A stretch of 64,000 nt of DNA, taken from contig CAZZVE010000008.1 of assembly GCA_964657325.1 (NCBI GenBank), positions 8,529 to 72,528 on the forward strand, given 5' to 3'. The translations under genes were made by a program, and so were the position numbers. Source of the DNA: JBBQVS01 sp964657325. Its GTDB lineage: Bacteria > Chloroflexota > Ktedonobacteria > Ktedonobacterales > Ktedonobacteraceae. Each line of letters opens with the position of its first letter. Positions within the stretch are counted from its first letter, which is position 1. This document shows, one piece after another, positions 25,679 to 34,869 of this stretch. The notes beneath the pieces were generated by a model. That model searched no databases, was not told the origin of the DNA, and saw only the letters and a program-made list of their open reading frames with translations.

Positions 25679-26728
25679 TCATTCTCCTTTCTCTGTTCGT
25701 GGGTGGTACATAGCACAGGAATCACGAACAGTGAGTGTTGTCGTTAGTTCGACACGTGTACTATCAAGGGGTTCTCCTGCAATCAGGCGAAGCAACATCG
25801 TCGTTGCTACTCGGCCCATCTCCACAAGAGGTTGACGCACGGTAGTAAGCGCAGGCATAAGAGTGGAGGCGAGGGCGATATCGTCGAAGCCAATGACGCT
25901 TATATCTTGAGGTATGTGCAAGCCGCGAACGCGCAGAGCACTGTAGACACCTATAGCCTGCATGTCATTCCCTGTAAAGATAGCCGTTGGTGGTTCGGGC
26001 AACTCTAATAATGCGCATGCTTGATCATATCCACTCTCTTGTACGAACGTTCCCAAGCGTATAAGAGCCGGATCAACGGGAATGCCCGCGTCGTCTAGTG
26101 CAGCCCGGTAGCCAGCAAGTCGGTCCTGACTACAACGGACCGATGGAGGACCTGTAATGATGGCGATACGCTGATGTCCGAGTGAAAGAAGGTGCTCAGT
26201 CGCGGTCCGTCCACCAAACCAGTTTGTTGCTCCTACTGAAGGAATATCGGGACTTAGTTCTCCACGTTGATCAACGACAACACATGGAATATTCTGCTCA
26301 TAGAGTGTCTCGAAGTAGTGCCTCTGCCCATATGAGAGTACGAGGATGGCACCATCAGTTGCTCCACTTTCGAGAATTTTGGTGAGCCAGCGTTGTTCTA
26401 GCTGCAGAGTATCGTGTGTGGCTGAGAGTGCCAGTCGTAAATGTGTTCGCGACAGTACTGCCTCGACACCGCGCACAATCTCAAGAGAATAGAGATTATC
26501 GAGACCTGGTACCAGCATGTCAACGATGCCGCTACTCTTCTTCCCTAAGCCCTGTTTTACGCGGCTACGAATAAACCCACTTTCTTCGATGGCTTGCTCC
26601 ACGCGCTTGCGCGTCTCAGGTGCAACATCTGGACGCTTATGAAGAACACGCGAGACGGTAGGAATAGAGACGCCAGCAAGAGATGCAATGGATGCAATCG
26701 TACTACGTTTAGAGAGGGATTGTTTCAT
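25679..26728 (-). CDS. LacI-family transcriptional regulator
   Basis: This is a 349-aa repressor. An N-terminal LacI helix-turn-helix (TIASIASLAGVSIPTVSRVL, residues 10-29) is followed by the hinge helix and a periplasmic-binding-like effector domain (VDMLVPGLDNLYSLEIVRGVE; ISVIGFDDIALASTLMPALTTVRQP). It lies 254 bases upstream of the sugar-binding gene on the same strand, so it is the likely local regulator, responding to the imported sugar. GAAGG lies about nine bases before the ATG. Confidence 0.92.
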   Translation of the reverse strand: MKQSLSKRSTIASIASLAGVSIPTVSRVLHKRPDVAPETRKRVEQAIEESGFIRSRVKQGLGKKSSGIVDMLVPGLDNLYSLEIVRGVEAVLSRTHLRLALSATHDTLQLEQRWLTKILESGATDGAILVLSYGQRHYFETLYEQNIPCVVVDQRGELSPDIPSVGATNWFGGRTATEHLLSLGHQRIAIITGPPSVRCSQDRLAGYRAALDDAGIPVDPALIRLGTFVQESGYDQACALLELPEPPTAIFTGNDMQAIGVYSALRVRGLHIPQDISVIGFDDIALASTLMPALTTVRQPLVEMGRVATTMLLRLIAGEPLDSTRVELTTTLTVRDSCAMYHPRTEKGE

Positions 26729-27082
26729 TTCCCGACACCTTCTTTTACGGTAGAATTATACTAAGTATTATTGATAATTTTCAATTTGTCAAGGGGCAGA
26801 AGTAACAAAACAAGACTTTGAATTTTGTCAGAAATACATCTATTGTATCAAAAGACAATAAATTCCCAATTTAACCCATGAATTCGCATGATTCTTGAGC
26901 AAAGATAGAGATATCAATACCGATTTTTTCCGGTATATAGTTTGAGGTAGGATATAAAAAATCTCTTTAAAGTGGGCTACCACTGTGGGTAACCCACATG
27001 CTACCTTTCGTTGCCCTTGCTCTGGTATACTGTTCGTGTCTACTCTTCCACTACAGTCTTGGGAAAGGGAATTCAGCGTTTT
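26729..27082. other. Intergenic region between divergent genes
   Basis: A 354-base A+T-rich region that holds the minus-strand LacI promoter. I see no convincing gene or repeat in the remainder. Confidence 0.6.
26755..26784 (-). promoter_or_regulatory. Promoter of the LacI-type regulator
   Basis: Read on the minus strand, TTGAAA (26784-26779) and TATAAT (26760-26755) are 18 bases apart, about 27 bases upstream of the ATG at 26728. A TTGACA at 26792-26787 offers a second -35. The region is very A+T rich. Confidence 0.55.
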
Positions 27083-27943
27083 ATGAGTACATCATCCATT
27101 AACTCCTCGGAATCATTTCTTCCTCTCGACACATCTGCCCGTGTCGATATTTTGACGGTTGCCGCAATTGCAATCGTCACCTATTTTCTGAGCACACTTG
27201 CTCATGAAGCTCTGGGACATGGTTGTGCTGCCATTTTAGTCGGCCTTCATGTCCAACGGGTTACCTCGGTCGATCTCGAAGTTAGTTTCATCGGTATTGC
27301 TGCCTGGAAAGTCCGTGTGGTCGCGGCGGCAGGGTGTGTCGCCAATCTCCTTCTAGCGGGTCTTGCGATGGTGCTCCTCCGTGTGACGGCGCGGACAACA
27401 CCCACAACACGCTTTTTTCTGTGGTTGCTTGCGACTAACAACCTGCTCATTCCCGGTGGCTACTTGATGGTCCTGACTTTCCTGGGTATCGGAGACTGGA
27501 ACGATTTTGTGCAGGGTCTTCCCAATGTCTTCCTCTGGCGACTGAGTCTGACTCTCCTCGGCGTTCTTCTCTCGTTCGCGGGATTGCTTTGGGGCGCACG
27601 TCATATCGACCCATTTCTTGGACGAGATGCACGCCTGCGGGGTCGTCGAGCCTTGGCTCTTACTTTGACCGCGTACCTTGCAGGGAGTGCCGCAAATACT
27701 CTTGCAGGGGTCCTCAATCCAACGAGTCCAACACTCATTCTCATCTCTGCTGCTGCCTCCTCCTTTGGAGGAACCATCTGGTTACTGTGGATCAACGCCT
27801 TTACACGAAGAGTACGCGCAACCACGTCAGAAATGGCTCTTGTTCCTCAGCGAAGTTGGCTCTGGATTGCCTTGGGACTCCTCGCTCTCATCGGGTATTT
27901 GCTCGTGTTAGGACCTGGTCTCCCACGCACGTCCTTGTTGTAG
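27083..27943 (+). CDS. Polytopic membrane protein with HEALGH motif (M50-peptidase-like)
   Basis: This is a 286-aa protein with about seven hydrophobic segments. Near the end of the first span is TLAHEALGHGCAAILVG, which resembles the zinc-binding HExxH region of site-2 proteases; here the spacing is HExxxH. A distal Asp motif (as in LDG of M50) is not obvious, so protease activity is uncertain. The ATG at 27083 is preferred, with AAAGGGA 12 bases upstream; the frame is open from a TTG at 27011. It stands alone, converging on the NB-ARC/WD40 gene. Confidence 0.5.
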   Translation: MSTSSINSSESFLPLDTSARVDILTVAAIAIVTYFLSTLAHEALGHGCAAILVGLHVQRVTSVDLEVSFIGIAAWKVRVVAAAGCVANLLLAGLAMVLLRVTARTTPTTRFFLWLLATNNLLIPGGYLMVLTFLGIGDWNDFVQGLPNVFLWRLSLTLLGVLLSFAGLLWGARHIDPFLGRDARLRGRRALALTLTAYLAGSAANTLAGVLNPTSPTLILISAAASSFGGTIWLLWINAFTRRVRATTSEMALVPQRSWLWIALGLLALIGYLLVLGPGLPRTSLL

Positions 27944-28082
27944 TATCGTGTGTTCGATATAAGAGGTCTTTCGCGCTTTTAGTACAGGAGACGTGTATGC
28001 TGTCAAAGGATATCTTTTTCATGCACCACTTCACGAATACATGAATTTGTTCAAGGGAGCGATGGCAGTCGGGATAAGCGCG

Positions 28083-31000
28083 TTACATACTTGACGCGGG
28101 AACATCCTCAATCGCTCCCAACTGATAGAGCGTCGCCTTCTGCGCCTCGGTCACTCCTCTCATTCCTGTTATATTCAATCGTTCATAGGGCCGATCACGA
28201 CGCAGCGTTTGCAGATGCTCACCACTCTGCACATCCCAGAGCATGATGGCTCCATCATCCCCACAACTTGCTAGCCGACGACCATCTGGACTCACTTTCA
28301 GCGACTGAACCGTCCCCTGATGGGCTTTGCATACCCGTATGCATTCTCCACTGGGCACATCCCACCAGCAGAGCCTCCCTTCACTGTCTCCACTGATCAG
28401 CGTCTTCTCGCTTGAACCCCAAGCGACTGCGGAAATTACTTCTACCTGCTCCACACAGGCAAATATGCGCTCCCCACGTTGCATATCCCACACCAGGAGT
28501 GACCCACGCTCCTGGCTGCGACCACCAGAAGCCAGCCATGTTCCATTAGCATTCCAGGCGACGCATGTGGCGATGCCTTGATGTCCTGGCAGTTGTTGTA
28601 AAAGAGTGCGATTAAGGACATCCCATACATAGACGATGTTCTCGTCTCCAGTACCGACGAGTCGAGTGCCGTCTGGGTTCCACGCTACTTGCCGAATCCC
28701 GCTTGGAAGCTGACGTCCCAACCAGTGCCCAGAGTGTGCTGTTATGTCCCACACTAACACACCACCATTATACGTTCCACTTGCCAAGTGGGCACCACTT
28801 GGGCTCCACGCGACACTAAAGAAAATGGTGTCGGGATCGTCTGGATACTCTGGAATCTGTGTCCAGGTTCCAGAGGCCATATTCCACAACCGTATGGTAT
28901 TATCCCATCCACTGCTTGCCAGCCATCGACCATTAGGACTCCATCCCACACCAGACACAGTCCAGCGATGTCCGCGCAATTCTCTGTCTAGCGTTCCACC
29001 ATTCACATCCCACACGGTAACGAGCATATTTGTGCCTCCACTGACCAACTGAGTGCCATTGGGGTTCCAATCAATGCCGAAGAGGGAGGACACGTACCCA
29101 TGCATGACGCGCATACACCGCCCACTGCTTACTTCCCACAAACGCAAGGTGCCATCGATACTGCTACTGAGCAGACTATGGTTGTCAGGCGTGAACGTCA
29201 GACCGGATATATCAGCGGTATGCCCCAGCAATACTGCTCGAGACCTCCCGTCTGTAACATTCCAGAGCCGAATCGTCCTGTCTCGACTGCAACTGGCAAG
29301 TGTCTGACCATCACCACTCCAGGCGACACGATTCACCCGATCCGTATGCCCTATAAGCGTCAGGTACACCTGGCCGCTGGGCAGCTCCCACAGCTTGATT
29401 GTTCCATCCCAGCTCCCACTGGCGAGGAGGTCCCCGTCGGGGGCAAAGGCCAGTCCCATTGCCCATCTCGTATGTCCTGAAAGCGTCTGAATGCTGGTGA
29501 TTGTCTGTATCCAGGGCCGTTCCCACACCCGAATGCTCCCATCGGAGTTGGCACTGGCAAGCAAACGTCCATCAGGGCTCCAGGTAAGCGCAGACACAAG
29601 ATAGGAATGCACGAGGGTCTGGGTACGCATGCCATTCTGGGTATCCCAGAGATGAACCGTCGCATCCGTGCCCCCACTGGTAGCAAGCAAACGTCCATCG
29701 GGGGCAAAGGCGACGCTGGCGAGATTACCCGCGTGCCAGTCCGACCAGAGCAGCGCACCACCGACAACATTCCACAGTTTCACCGTGTTATCCCAGCTTC
29801 CCGTCACCAAGGTGCGTCCATCCGGGCTAAACGCGAGTGCTCGTATCCTGTCCGTGTGGGCCCGCCACATACGGTACAAGTGCTGGCCCCCTGCGTCCCA
29901 TATCCATACTTCTCCCCGCTCACTACCCGCGGCCCAGGAGTGTCCACTCGTACTCACCGCAATTGCTGAGATGCCCTCGAATGCTTCCGTAAAAATGCAC
30001 CCCTGGAAGGTCGCATTGGCAAGTATTGTGTCTTGCATCTCGACATCTTGGAGATACAGGTCACGCAACGAGAGATGTGACAGGTTGAGGCCGCGCAAGT
30101 TCCTCCGCGACACGCGTAACAACATCGTCAGATTTGCTGGCCCATATCCCTGAGTGTTCTCGGCCCATGTGCGTAGCTGATCAAGCAAAGAGCATAATTG
30201 TTCCTCAACAGTGATATGCCCCTCAAGCATATTCTGCATGCGTGCAAGTAGGGGCGTTAACAGGAGCCGCTCCTGGATTTGTCGCACATAGTCCTTAGCA
30301 CTGGCTTGGGAGAGTCCATGCTGGAGGAGGCGTACAAGTTGTCCCTGCTCCAGTTCACGGCTCGCCTCTGTGATGAGCCGCATGGTCATATACTCTAGCA
30401 CTACCGATTGCAGTGTAAAGCTTCCCGCGCGCTGCCCACGCTCAACGAGGCTACGCCGCAGAAGCCCGTCGAAAGCTTCAAGTAGCTCCCCTGGAGGTCT
30501 GAGAGCCACTAACACAGTGTCTAACTCGCTCACCGTCATCGGCTCACGCACAATCGCGAGCCAATAGAGGACCGTTTGTTCCAGACCGGAGAGGCGGTCG
30601 TATTGCTCACTCAACAGTTCGCGAACTTCTCCAAAGACGACCTCGCCCTGTTCCAGAAACTGTGTGATCGAGCCCCCAAAGAGTTCTACAATGGTTTGCG
30701 CGACGATCTTCAAGGCAAGAGGATTGCCTGCATACACTTCTATCAGCCGCGTTTGCTCAGCCACGCGGCCCACGACATCTTTTTCTGCCAACAACCGTTC
30801 ACACGCGTCGATATCTAACTGAGCAAGGCGCAAAGCACGCACAGCTGAGCGACTGCCTTCCAGTGTCACGAGGTTGCTCGGTTTCTCTCGGGAGGTGATG
30901 AGCAGGCAGCTCTGATGCTCGGTCTCGGCCATCCGACGCAGGAGGTGAGCGTAGCCCTCGTAGCCGGGACGCATGTGGCCCATGCTTTGGCCTTCCTCCA

Positions 31001-31766
31001 GCACTGTCTCCAGGTTGTCTAACACCAGCAGGACACGAGTATGGCGCAAACACTCTAGCAGGAAGCTAAGGCGTCGTTCGAGTCCGACTGACACGTCGCG
31101 GAGTGTTTGGGGAGCAAGCACCTGAAGGCACTCATCCAACAATGCTTCACAGGCGGGCGCATCGCGCAAGGACCGCCAGATAACCACCTCGAATCGCTCG
31201 GCTACCTGGTGCATGAGGCTGATGGTGAGCACTGACTTACCAATGCCGCCCAGACCCAACACGCTGACTACCCGACAATGCTCCTCGACGATCCACTGCG
31301 TCAGCAGGGCTACCTCCCCAGCACGTCCATAGAAGTTCGGTACGACCAACGCGTCGCTCCAATCCACCCGTGGTTCCGGCCCCGATTGAGTGATGCTCTG
31401 CTGCGCGCTGCTCGTCTCCTCGACGTGGTGAGGGAGGAGCGTCAGTTGGGGGTGCTGCTGACCTAATACCTCACGCAGCCACTGCTCATCGAGCAACACC
31501 TTCTGGTGGGCAGCGTGCCAGAAAGCCCGGATGTCCTCTTCCTCATGCCCGACTAGAAACACTCGATGCTTCAGAGCGAACGTGAGCAGTGCTTTCAGGT
31601 GGGGAGGCTTAGGGTACGTGTCACCAGCCTCCCATCTGCTAATCGCTTTGCGCGTGATGCCCACCACCTCGGCGAGGTCTGCTTGCGTCACCCCGATGCG
31701 TGTGCGCAGGGTCAGCATTGCCTGGCCAAAGGCATAATCACGCTCTCCATAGAAGGGCCGACTCAT
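28083..31766 (-). CDS. STAND regulator: XRE helix-turn-helix, NB-ARC ATPase, pentapeptide-like segment, 14 WD40 repeats
   Basis: This is a 1227-aa signalling protein. Residues 12-70 are a Cro/XRE-type HTH (TLRTRIGVTQADLAEVVGITRKAISRWEAGD, split by the turn). Walker A GLGGIGKS lies at 171-178, and the NB-ARC features LLVLDNLET, LLITSREK and GNPLALKIVA follow. After a helical region comes a short pentapeptide-like run (LRGLNLSHLSLRDLYLQDV). Fourteen WD units ending in signatures such as VKLWNV, IRLWNV and VLVWDI follow, enough for two seven-bladed propellers. The propeller is the presumed sensor, the ATPase the switch and the HTH the output. ATG at 31766 has AAAGGAA upstream. The ligand and target genes are unknown. 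Confidence 0.9.
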   Translation of the reverse strand: MSRPFYGERDYAFGQAMLTLRTRIGVTQADLAEVVGITRKAISRWEAGDTYPKPPHLKALLTFALKHRVFLVGHEEEDIRAFWHAAHQKVLLDEQWLREVLGQQHPQLTLLPHHVEETSSAQQSITQSGPEPRVDWSDALVVPNFYGRAGEVALLTQWIVEEHCRVVSVLGLGGIGKSVLTISLMHQVAERFEVVIWRSLRDAPACEALLDECLQVLAPQTLRDVSVGLERRLSFLLECLRHTRVLLVLDNLETVLEEGQSMGHMRPGYEGYAHLLRRMAETEHQSCLLITSREKPSNLVTLEGSRSAVRALRLAQLDIDACERLLAEKDVVGRVAEQTRLIEVYAGNPLALKIVAQTIVELFGGSITQFLEQGEVVFGEVRELLSEQYDRLSGLEQTVLYWLAIVREPMTVSELDTVLVALRPPGELLEAFDGLLRRSLVERGQRAGSFTLQSVVLEYMTMRLITEASRELEQGQLVRLLQHGLSQASAKDYVRQIQERLLLTPLLARMQNMLEGHITVEEQLCSLLDQLRTWAENTQGYGPANLTMLLRVSRRNLRGLNLSHLSLRDLYLQDVEMQDTILANATFQGCIFTEAFEGISAIAVSTSGHSWAAGSERGEVWIWDAGGQHLYRMWRAHTDRIRALAFSPDGRTLVTGSWDNTVKLWNVVGGALLWSDWHAGNLASVAFAPDGRLLATSGGTDATVHLWDTQNGMRTQTLVHSYLVSALTWSPDGRLLASANSDGSIRVWERPWIQTITSIQTLSGHTRWAMGLAFAPDGDLLASGSWDGTIKLWELPSGQVYLTLIGHTDRVNRVAWSGDGQTLASCSRDRTIRLWNVTDGRSRAVLLGHTADISGLTFTPDNHSLLSSSIDGTLRLWEVSSGRCMRVMHGYVSSLFGIDWNPNGTQLVSGGTNMLVTVWDVNGGTLDRELRGHRWTVSGVGWSPNGRWLASSGWDNTIRLWNMASGTWTQIPEYPDDPDTIFFSVAWSPSGAHLASGTYNGGVLVWDITAHSGHWLGRQLPSGIRQVAWNPDGTRLVGTGDENIVYVWDVLNRTLLQQLPGHQGIATCVAWNANGTWLASGGRSQERGSLLVWDMQRGERIFACVEQVEVISAVAWGSSEKTLISGDSEGRLCWWDVPSGECIRVCKAHQGTVQSLKVSPDGRRLASCGDDGAIMLWDVQSGEHLQTLRRDRPYERLNITGMRGVTEAQKATLYQLGAIEDVPASSM

Positions 31767-32083
31767 GATCGGGTTCCTTTCTGTGGACTCGATGGCGCGT
31801 ACGCGGATGGGACGTGAGGGGACGTGGTATGGGACCTGCTGGACCCTGATTTCCCCGCGTCCTCCCAGTATACTTAGGGTGTTGGATGCGCTTCATGCGA
31901 GTCCTCACTAATGGAGGAGAGTCTGGGGGACTGTCATGTGGCTTCAGACTCATCCTCTGACTTCACGCCTCTATGATAGCACATGGGCAGGTGAACGACG
32001 CGCAACGGAGAGAACACACAACGACGAGGAAACTTCCTCGTCTGGGAGCAAGGCTCGTTCTGCGAGCGAAAGGAAAGAAAATA
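31767..32083. other. Intergenic region between divergent genes
   Basis: These 317 bases separate the STAND gene (-) and the first hydrolase (+). A minus-strand TATACT (31872-31867) with a weak TGAAGC -35 may serve the STAND gene; the direct repeat GGGACGTGAGGGGACGTG near 31810 is the only other pattern seen. Confidence 0.4.
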
Positions 32084-32812
32084 ATGAGCATCTTTACACA
32101 CAAGCAGACTCCTCAGGTGGAGAACATTGTGCTGGTTCATGGAGCCTGGGCGGACGGTTCCTGTTGGAGCGCGGTCATTGAGCGCCTGCAGAAAACAGGC
32201 TCGACTGTCACAGCTGTCCAGCTTGATTTGGCTTCGCTTGCTGGCGATATTACGAAGGTTCGGCAGGTGTTGAGTGCCCAGACCGGTCCTACACTTCTCG
32301 TCGCCCATTCCTATGGTGGTGCGGTCATCACCGGACTTGGCAAGGATGCGCCTCGTGTGGTTGGCCTGGTGTATGTGTCGGGTTTCGCCCCTGCGGAAGG
32401 AGAGACGCTGAAGGCATTGGCCACGGGAGGACCATCACCGGCTGGAGCAGTAGCGTTCCGTACTGATGCGCAAGGGTTTATCTGGCTCGACCGGGAGGGG
32501 TTTGTGCAATACTTCGCCCCTGATGTCGATCAAGCTCATGCACGTGTACTTGCGGCTGTGCAGAAGCCGCTTGCAACAGGTGCGTTTCTGGATGAGACAC
32601 CGTATGGAGAACCAGCGTGGAAAGCGTTGCCATCATGGTATCTCGTCACCGAGCAGGATCAGATGATTCCGCCCGCAGGTCAACACTTCATGGCCCAGCG
32701 GGCAGGAGCAACTACCTCATCGATTGCAGCCAGCCACGTGTCCATGATCTCTCATCCCCATGTGGTCGCCGACCTGATCCTGACCGCGGCACAAGCACTA
32801 GTGCTTGTCTGA
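32084..32812 (+). CDS. Alpha/beta hydrolase (EstC/salicylate-esterase-like)
   Basis: This is a 242-aa cytoplasmic hydrolase. The oxyanion motif LVHGAWADGSCW comes first, then nucleophile Ser in VAHSYGGAVI, with a late Asp in TEQDQMIPP and His in ASHVSMISHP. This layout matches the small plant-MES-like and EstC-like esterases. The ATG at 32084, after AAAGGA, is preferred to the open frame start at 31973. A second hydrolase gene follows after 260 bases. The substrate is unknown. Confidence 0.85.
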   Translation: MSIFTHKQTPQVENIVLVHGAWADGSCWSAVIERLQKTGSTVTAVQLDLASLAGDITKVRQVLSAQTGPTLLVAHSYGGAVITGLGKDAPRVVGLVYVSGFAPAEGETLKALATGGPSPAGAVAFRTDAQGFIWLDREGFVQYFAPDVDQAHARVLAAVQKPLATGAFLDETPYGEPAWKALPSWYLVTEQDQMIPPAGQHFMAQRAGATTSSIAASHVSMISHPHVVADLILTAAQALVLV

Positions 32813-33072
32813 GTCACTATAGGGAAGCACACTGAACATTCTTCCAATGGAGCGTGCGAAACACAGTCATGAGAAGAGGAACAGAGGAGTTGCCGTCAGC
32901 GGTGTAGCAACTCCACTCCTCTCTCCGAGATACCTGGATACCTATGTATCGGCCACCAGAAGGTCACCGAACGACAGACGTATCTATTCAACCTGTTCAC
33001 ATGTGTGTGGTATATGCCGCACATCGTATGATGATCATTGTAGTCCCTCGTTCTGTCACTAGGAGAAACACT

Positions 33073-33924
33073 ATGAGCACTCTCGTGAGTGAAGCCATGC
33101 AGGTCCAGTTCCGAACCGTGGATGGAATTCCTCTGCGGTACGCCGAGAGCGACGGGCATCAGGACCGTGCCATTCTGCTGACGAACCCTTGGCCGGAGAG
33201 CCTGTATGCGTTCCTGCCGATCTGGCAGTCGCTCTCTCAGCACTCGCACCTCATTGCTATCGACCTTCCAGGCTTTGGTCAGTCCGAGCGCAGGGACAAC
33301 CTGCTCTCGCCTCGGGCGATGGGCGAGTTCCTCATTCGATTCATCGACGAGTGGGGGCTGGAGACGCCACATGTCGTGGCTCCAGACGTTGGAACCGCAG
33401 CAGTACTGTTCGCAGCGGCACTCCACCCTGGAAAGCTGCGTAGCCTCGTGGTCGGAAACGGCGCAATTGCCTACCCGCTTCAAGTGGGAGGTGTACTAAA
33501 GGACATCATCGACGCTCCCGATCTTGAGGCATTCCGAGCTATAGACCCTCGGAGCACCATCGGCAATGCACTCGATGCGGGTCACGAGCAATACATGCTT
33601 CCCAAAGAGGTACGCGAGGACTATCTCCAATCATACGAAAAGGACCGCTTTGTAGAGTCGATGAGGTATGTGCGTAGCTATCCGCAGGACTTGCCTCTCC
33701 TCCGGGAACTCCTGTCGGAGATTCAAACGCCAGTCCAAATCATCAGCAGCCGTCGCGACGACTTGGTGCCGCTTGGCAACGGCGAATACCTGCACGAGCG
33801 GCTACCCAATAACAAGCTCGACATCTTGGACACAGGACATTTCCCGTGGGAGGATGCCGCCGACCAGTACGCAACGATCATCTCGGCTTGGGTAAAGGAC
33901 GGCTACCAGAACATCAGGGGGTGA
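33073..33924 (+). CDS. Alpha/beta hydrolase with Asp nucleophile (epoxide hydrolase/haloalkane dehalogenase-like)
   Basis: This is a 283-aa hydrolase. NPWPESLYAFLP replaces the usual HGxP oxyanion motif, and IDLPGFGQSE follows. The nucleophile elbow reads APDVGTAA, so aspartate occupies the usual serine position, as in epoxide hydrolases and haloalkane dehalogenases. The acid SSRRDDLVP and base His in DTGHFPWED complete the triad. The cap domain lies between about residues 130 and 200. ATG at 33073 has AGGAG upstream; the frame is open from 32944. Tandem with another hydrolase, but 260 bases apart. Confidence 0.8.
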   Translation: MSTLVSEAMQVQFRTVDGIPLRYAESDGHQDRAILLTNPWPESLYAFLPIWQSLSQHSHLIAIDLPGFGQSERRDNLLSPRAMGEFLIRFIDEWGLETPHVVAPDVGTAAVLFAAALHPGKLRSLVVGNGAIAYPLQVGGVLKDIIDAPDLEAFRAIDPRSTIGNALDAGHEQYMLPKEVREDYLQSYEKDRFVESMRYVRSYPQDLPLLRELLSEIQTPVQIISSRRDDLVPLGNGEYLHERLPNNKLDILDTGHFPWEDAADQYATIISAWVKDGYQNIRG

Positions 33925-34273
33925 GCGGTCTCCCTCCTGCTGGCCCGCTTCGGCGTCAGTACGTGAAGACTCGCTGAGCTAGCGACATCAGCTCTTCTGA
34001 TGCTTTGACTTCCGTGCAGATGCCTTTTTAGAAGGAAAAGATGTATGGGGAGGACAACGGGGATATTTTGAGCACAAAAGTGCTCCAGCCGTTCCAATAG
34101 TATTCCAGACAAATACTCCACGCATGAGACAAGATTCAGAAGGGTTGGTGTCGTTCGTCCATCCGCCACACTCAGAGATAAGCGACAGGCGATCAAAGTC
34201 CTAGTCCGACTATAACGCGGAGAAGCAAACACGCCCTTCACTCAAGAAGACAGAAGAAAAGAGGAACAACGAC
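33925..34273. other. Intergenic region
   Basis: 349 bases with two small stem-loops (CATCAG/CTGATG at 33986-34002 and GAGCAC-AAAA-GTGCTC at 34070-34085), possibly terminators. No credible gene seen. Confidence 0.5.
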
Positions 34274-34720
34274 ATGGCTGATAGTACTGTAATCGCCCTC
34301 ATTTTTGAGGATGAGAAGGGTGCTGACCGCCTTCTTGATACGATTGAGGAGACACTGCTCCTTGAATCATTTCCAATCGATGATGCTGCCGTGGCTATCT
34401 ACAAGCAGAGTGGCGAGGTGATCGTCAAGCAATGGGCTCATCCACTCAGTGACAATGGGTTCAGTCCTCAGCTCTGGGAGTTCTTGATCAAGACGTTGCT
34501 CTCGGGATGGGGGCTTCACATAGATGACTGGCCTATCGAGGCGTTCAAGCAAGTGTTCTTGCCCGGTACCTCGGTCTTCTTCAGCCTGATAGAGCCATAT
34601 GCCAGTCGGGATGTCCTTCTTCTTTTCAGAGAGTATAATGGCACCCTGATCTATTCTGGACTCACAGAAGAACAGAAAGTCTTGTTGAAAGCAGCGGCCT
34701 CCCACCGAGTGAATGCATAG
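34274..34720 (+). CDS. DUF1269-like protein of unknown function
   Basis: This is a 148-aa protein. The start VIALIFEDEKGADRLLDTIEE followed by IDDAAVAIYKQSGEVIVKQ resembles the N-terminal ferredoxin-like part of DUF1269 proteins. The glycine-rich hydrophobic middle usual in that family is missing; residues 60-110 instead hold WEFLIKTLLSGWGL and PGTSVFFSLIEPYASRDVLLLF. RBS AGAGGA precedes the ATG. Function unknown. Confidence 0.55.
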   Translation: MADSTVIALIFEDEKGADRLLDTIEETLLLESFPIDDAAVAIYKQSGEVIVKQWAHPLSDNGFSPQLWEFLIKTLLSGWGLHIDDWPIEAFKQVFLPGTSVFFSLIEPYASRDVLLLFREYNGTLIYSGLTEEQKVLLKAAASHRVNA

Positions 34721-34869
34721 CTTCTTTGTGACGCTCAGAAGTTGGCGGACCTGCATGGAACGTCTGAACCGTTTGTAACGCCCTAGCAGGGTACTTGCAG
34801 GTTTCTCTCCCTCCTTGGATTGTCTGCGAAGATGCCCCTGATGAATATCTCTGCCGTCACCATAGGTCG

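Noticed and set aside
28083..31766. WD40 region as a tandem DNA repeat or CRISPR-like array
   Set aside because: The periodicity is at protein level; the DNA units differ and have no constant spacer-repeat form.
28083..34720. A defence island around the STAND gene
   Set aside because: Neighbours are hydrolases and a DUF1269-like protein; no restriction, toxin or other defence genes are seen.
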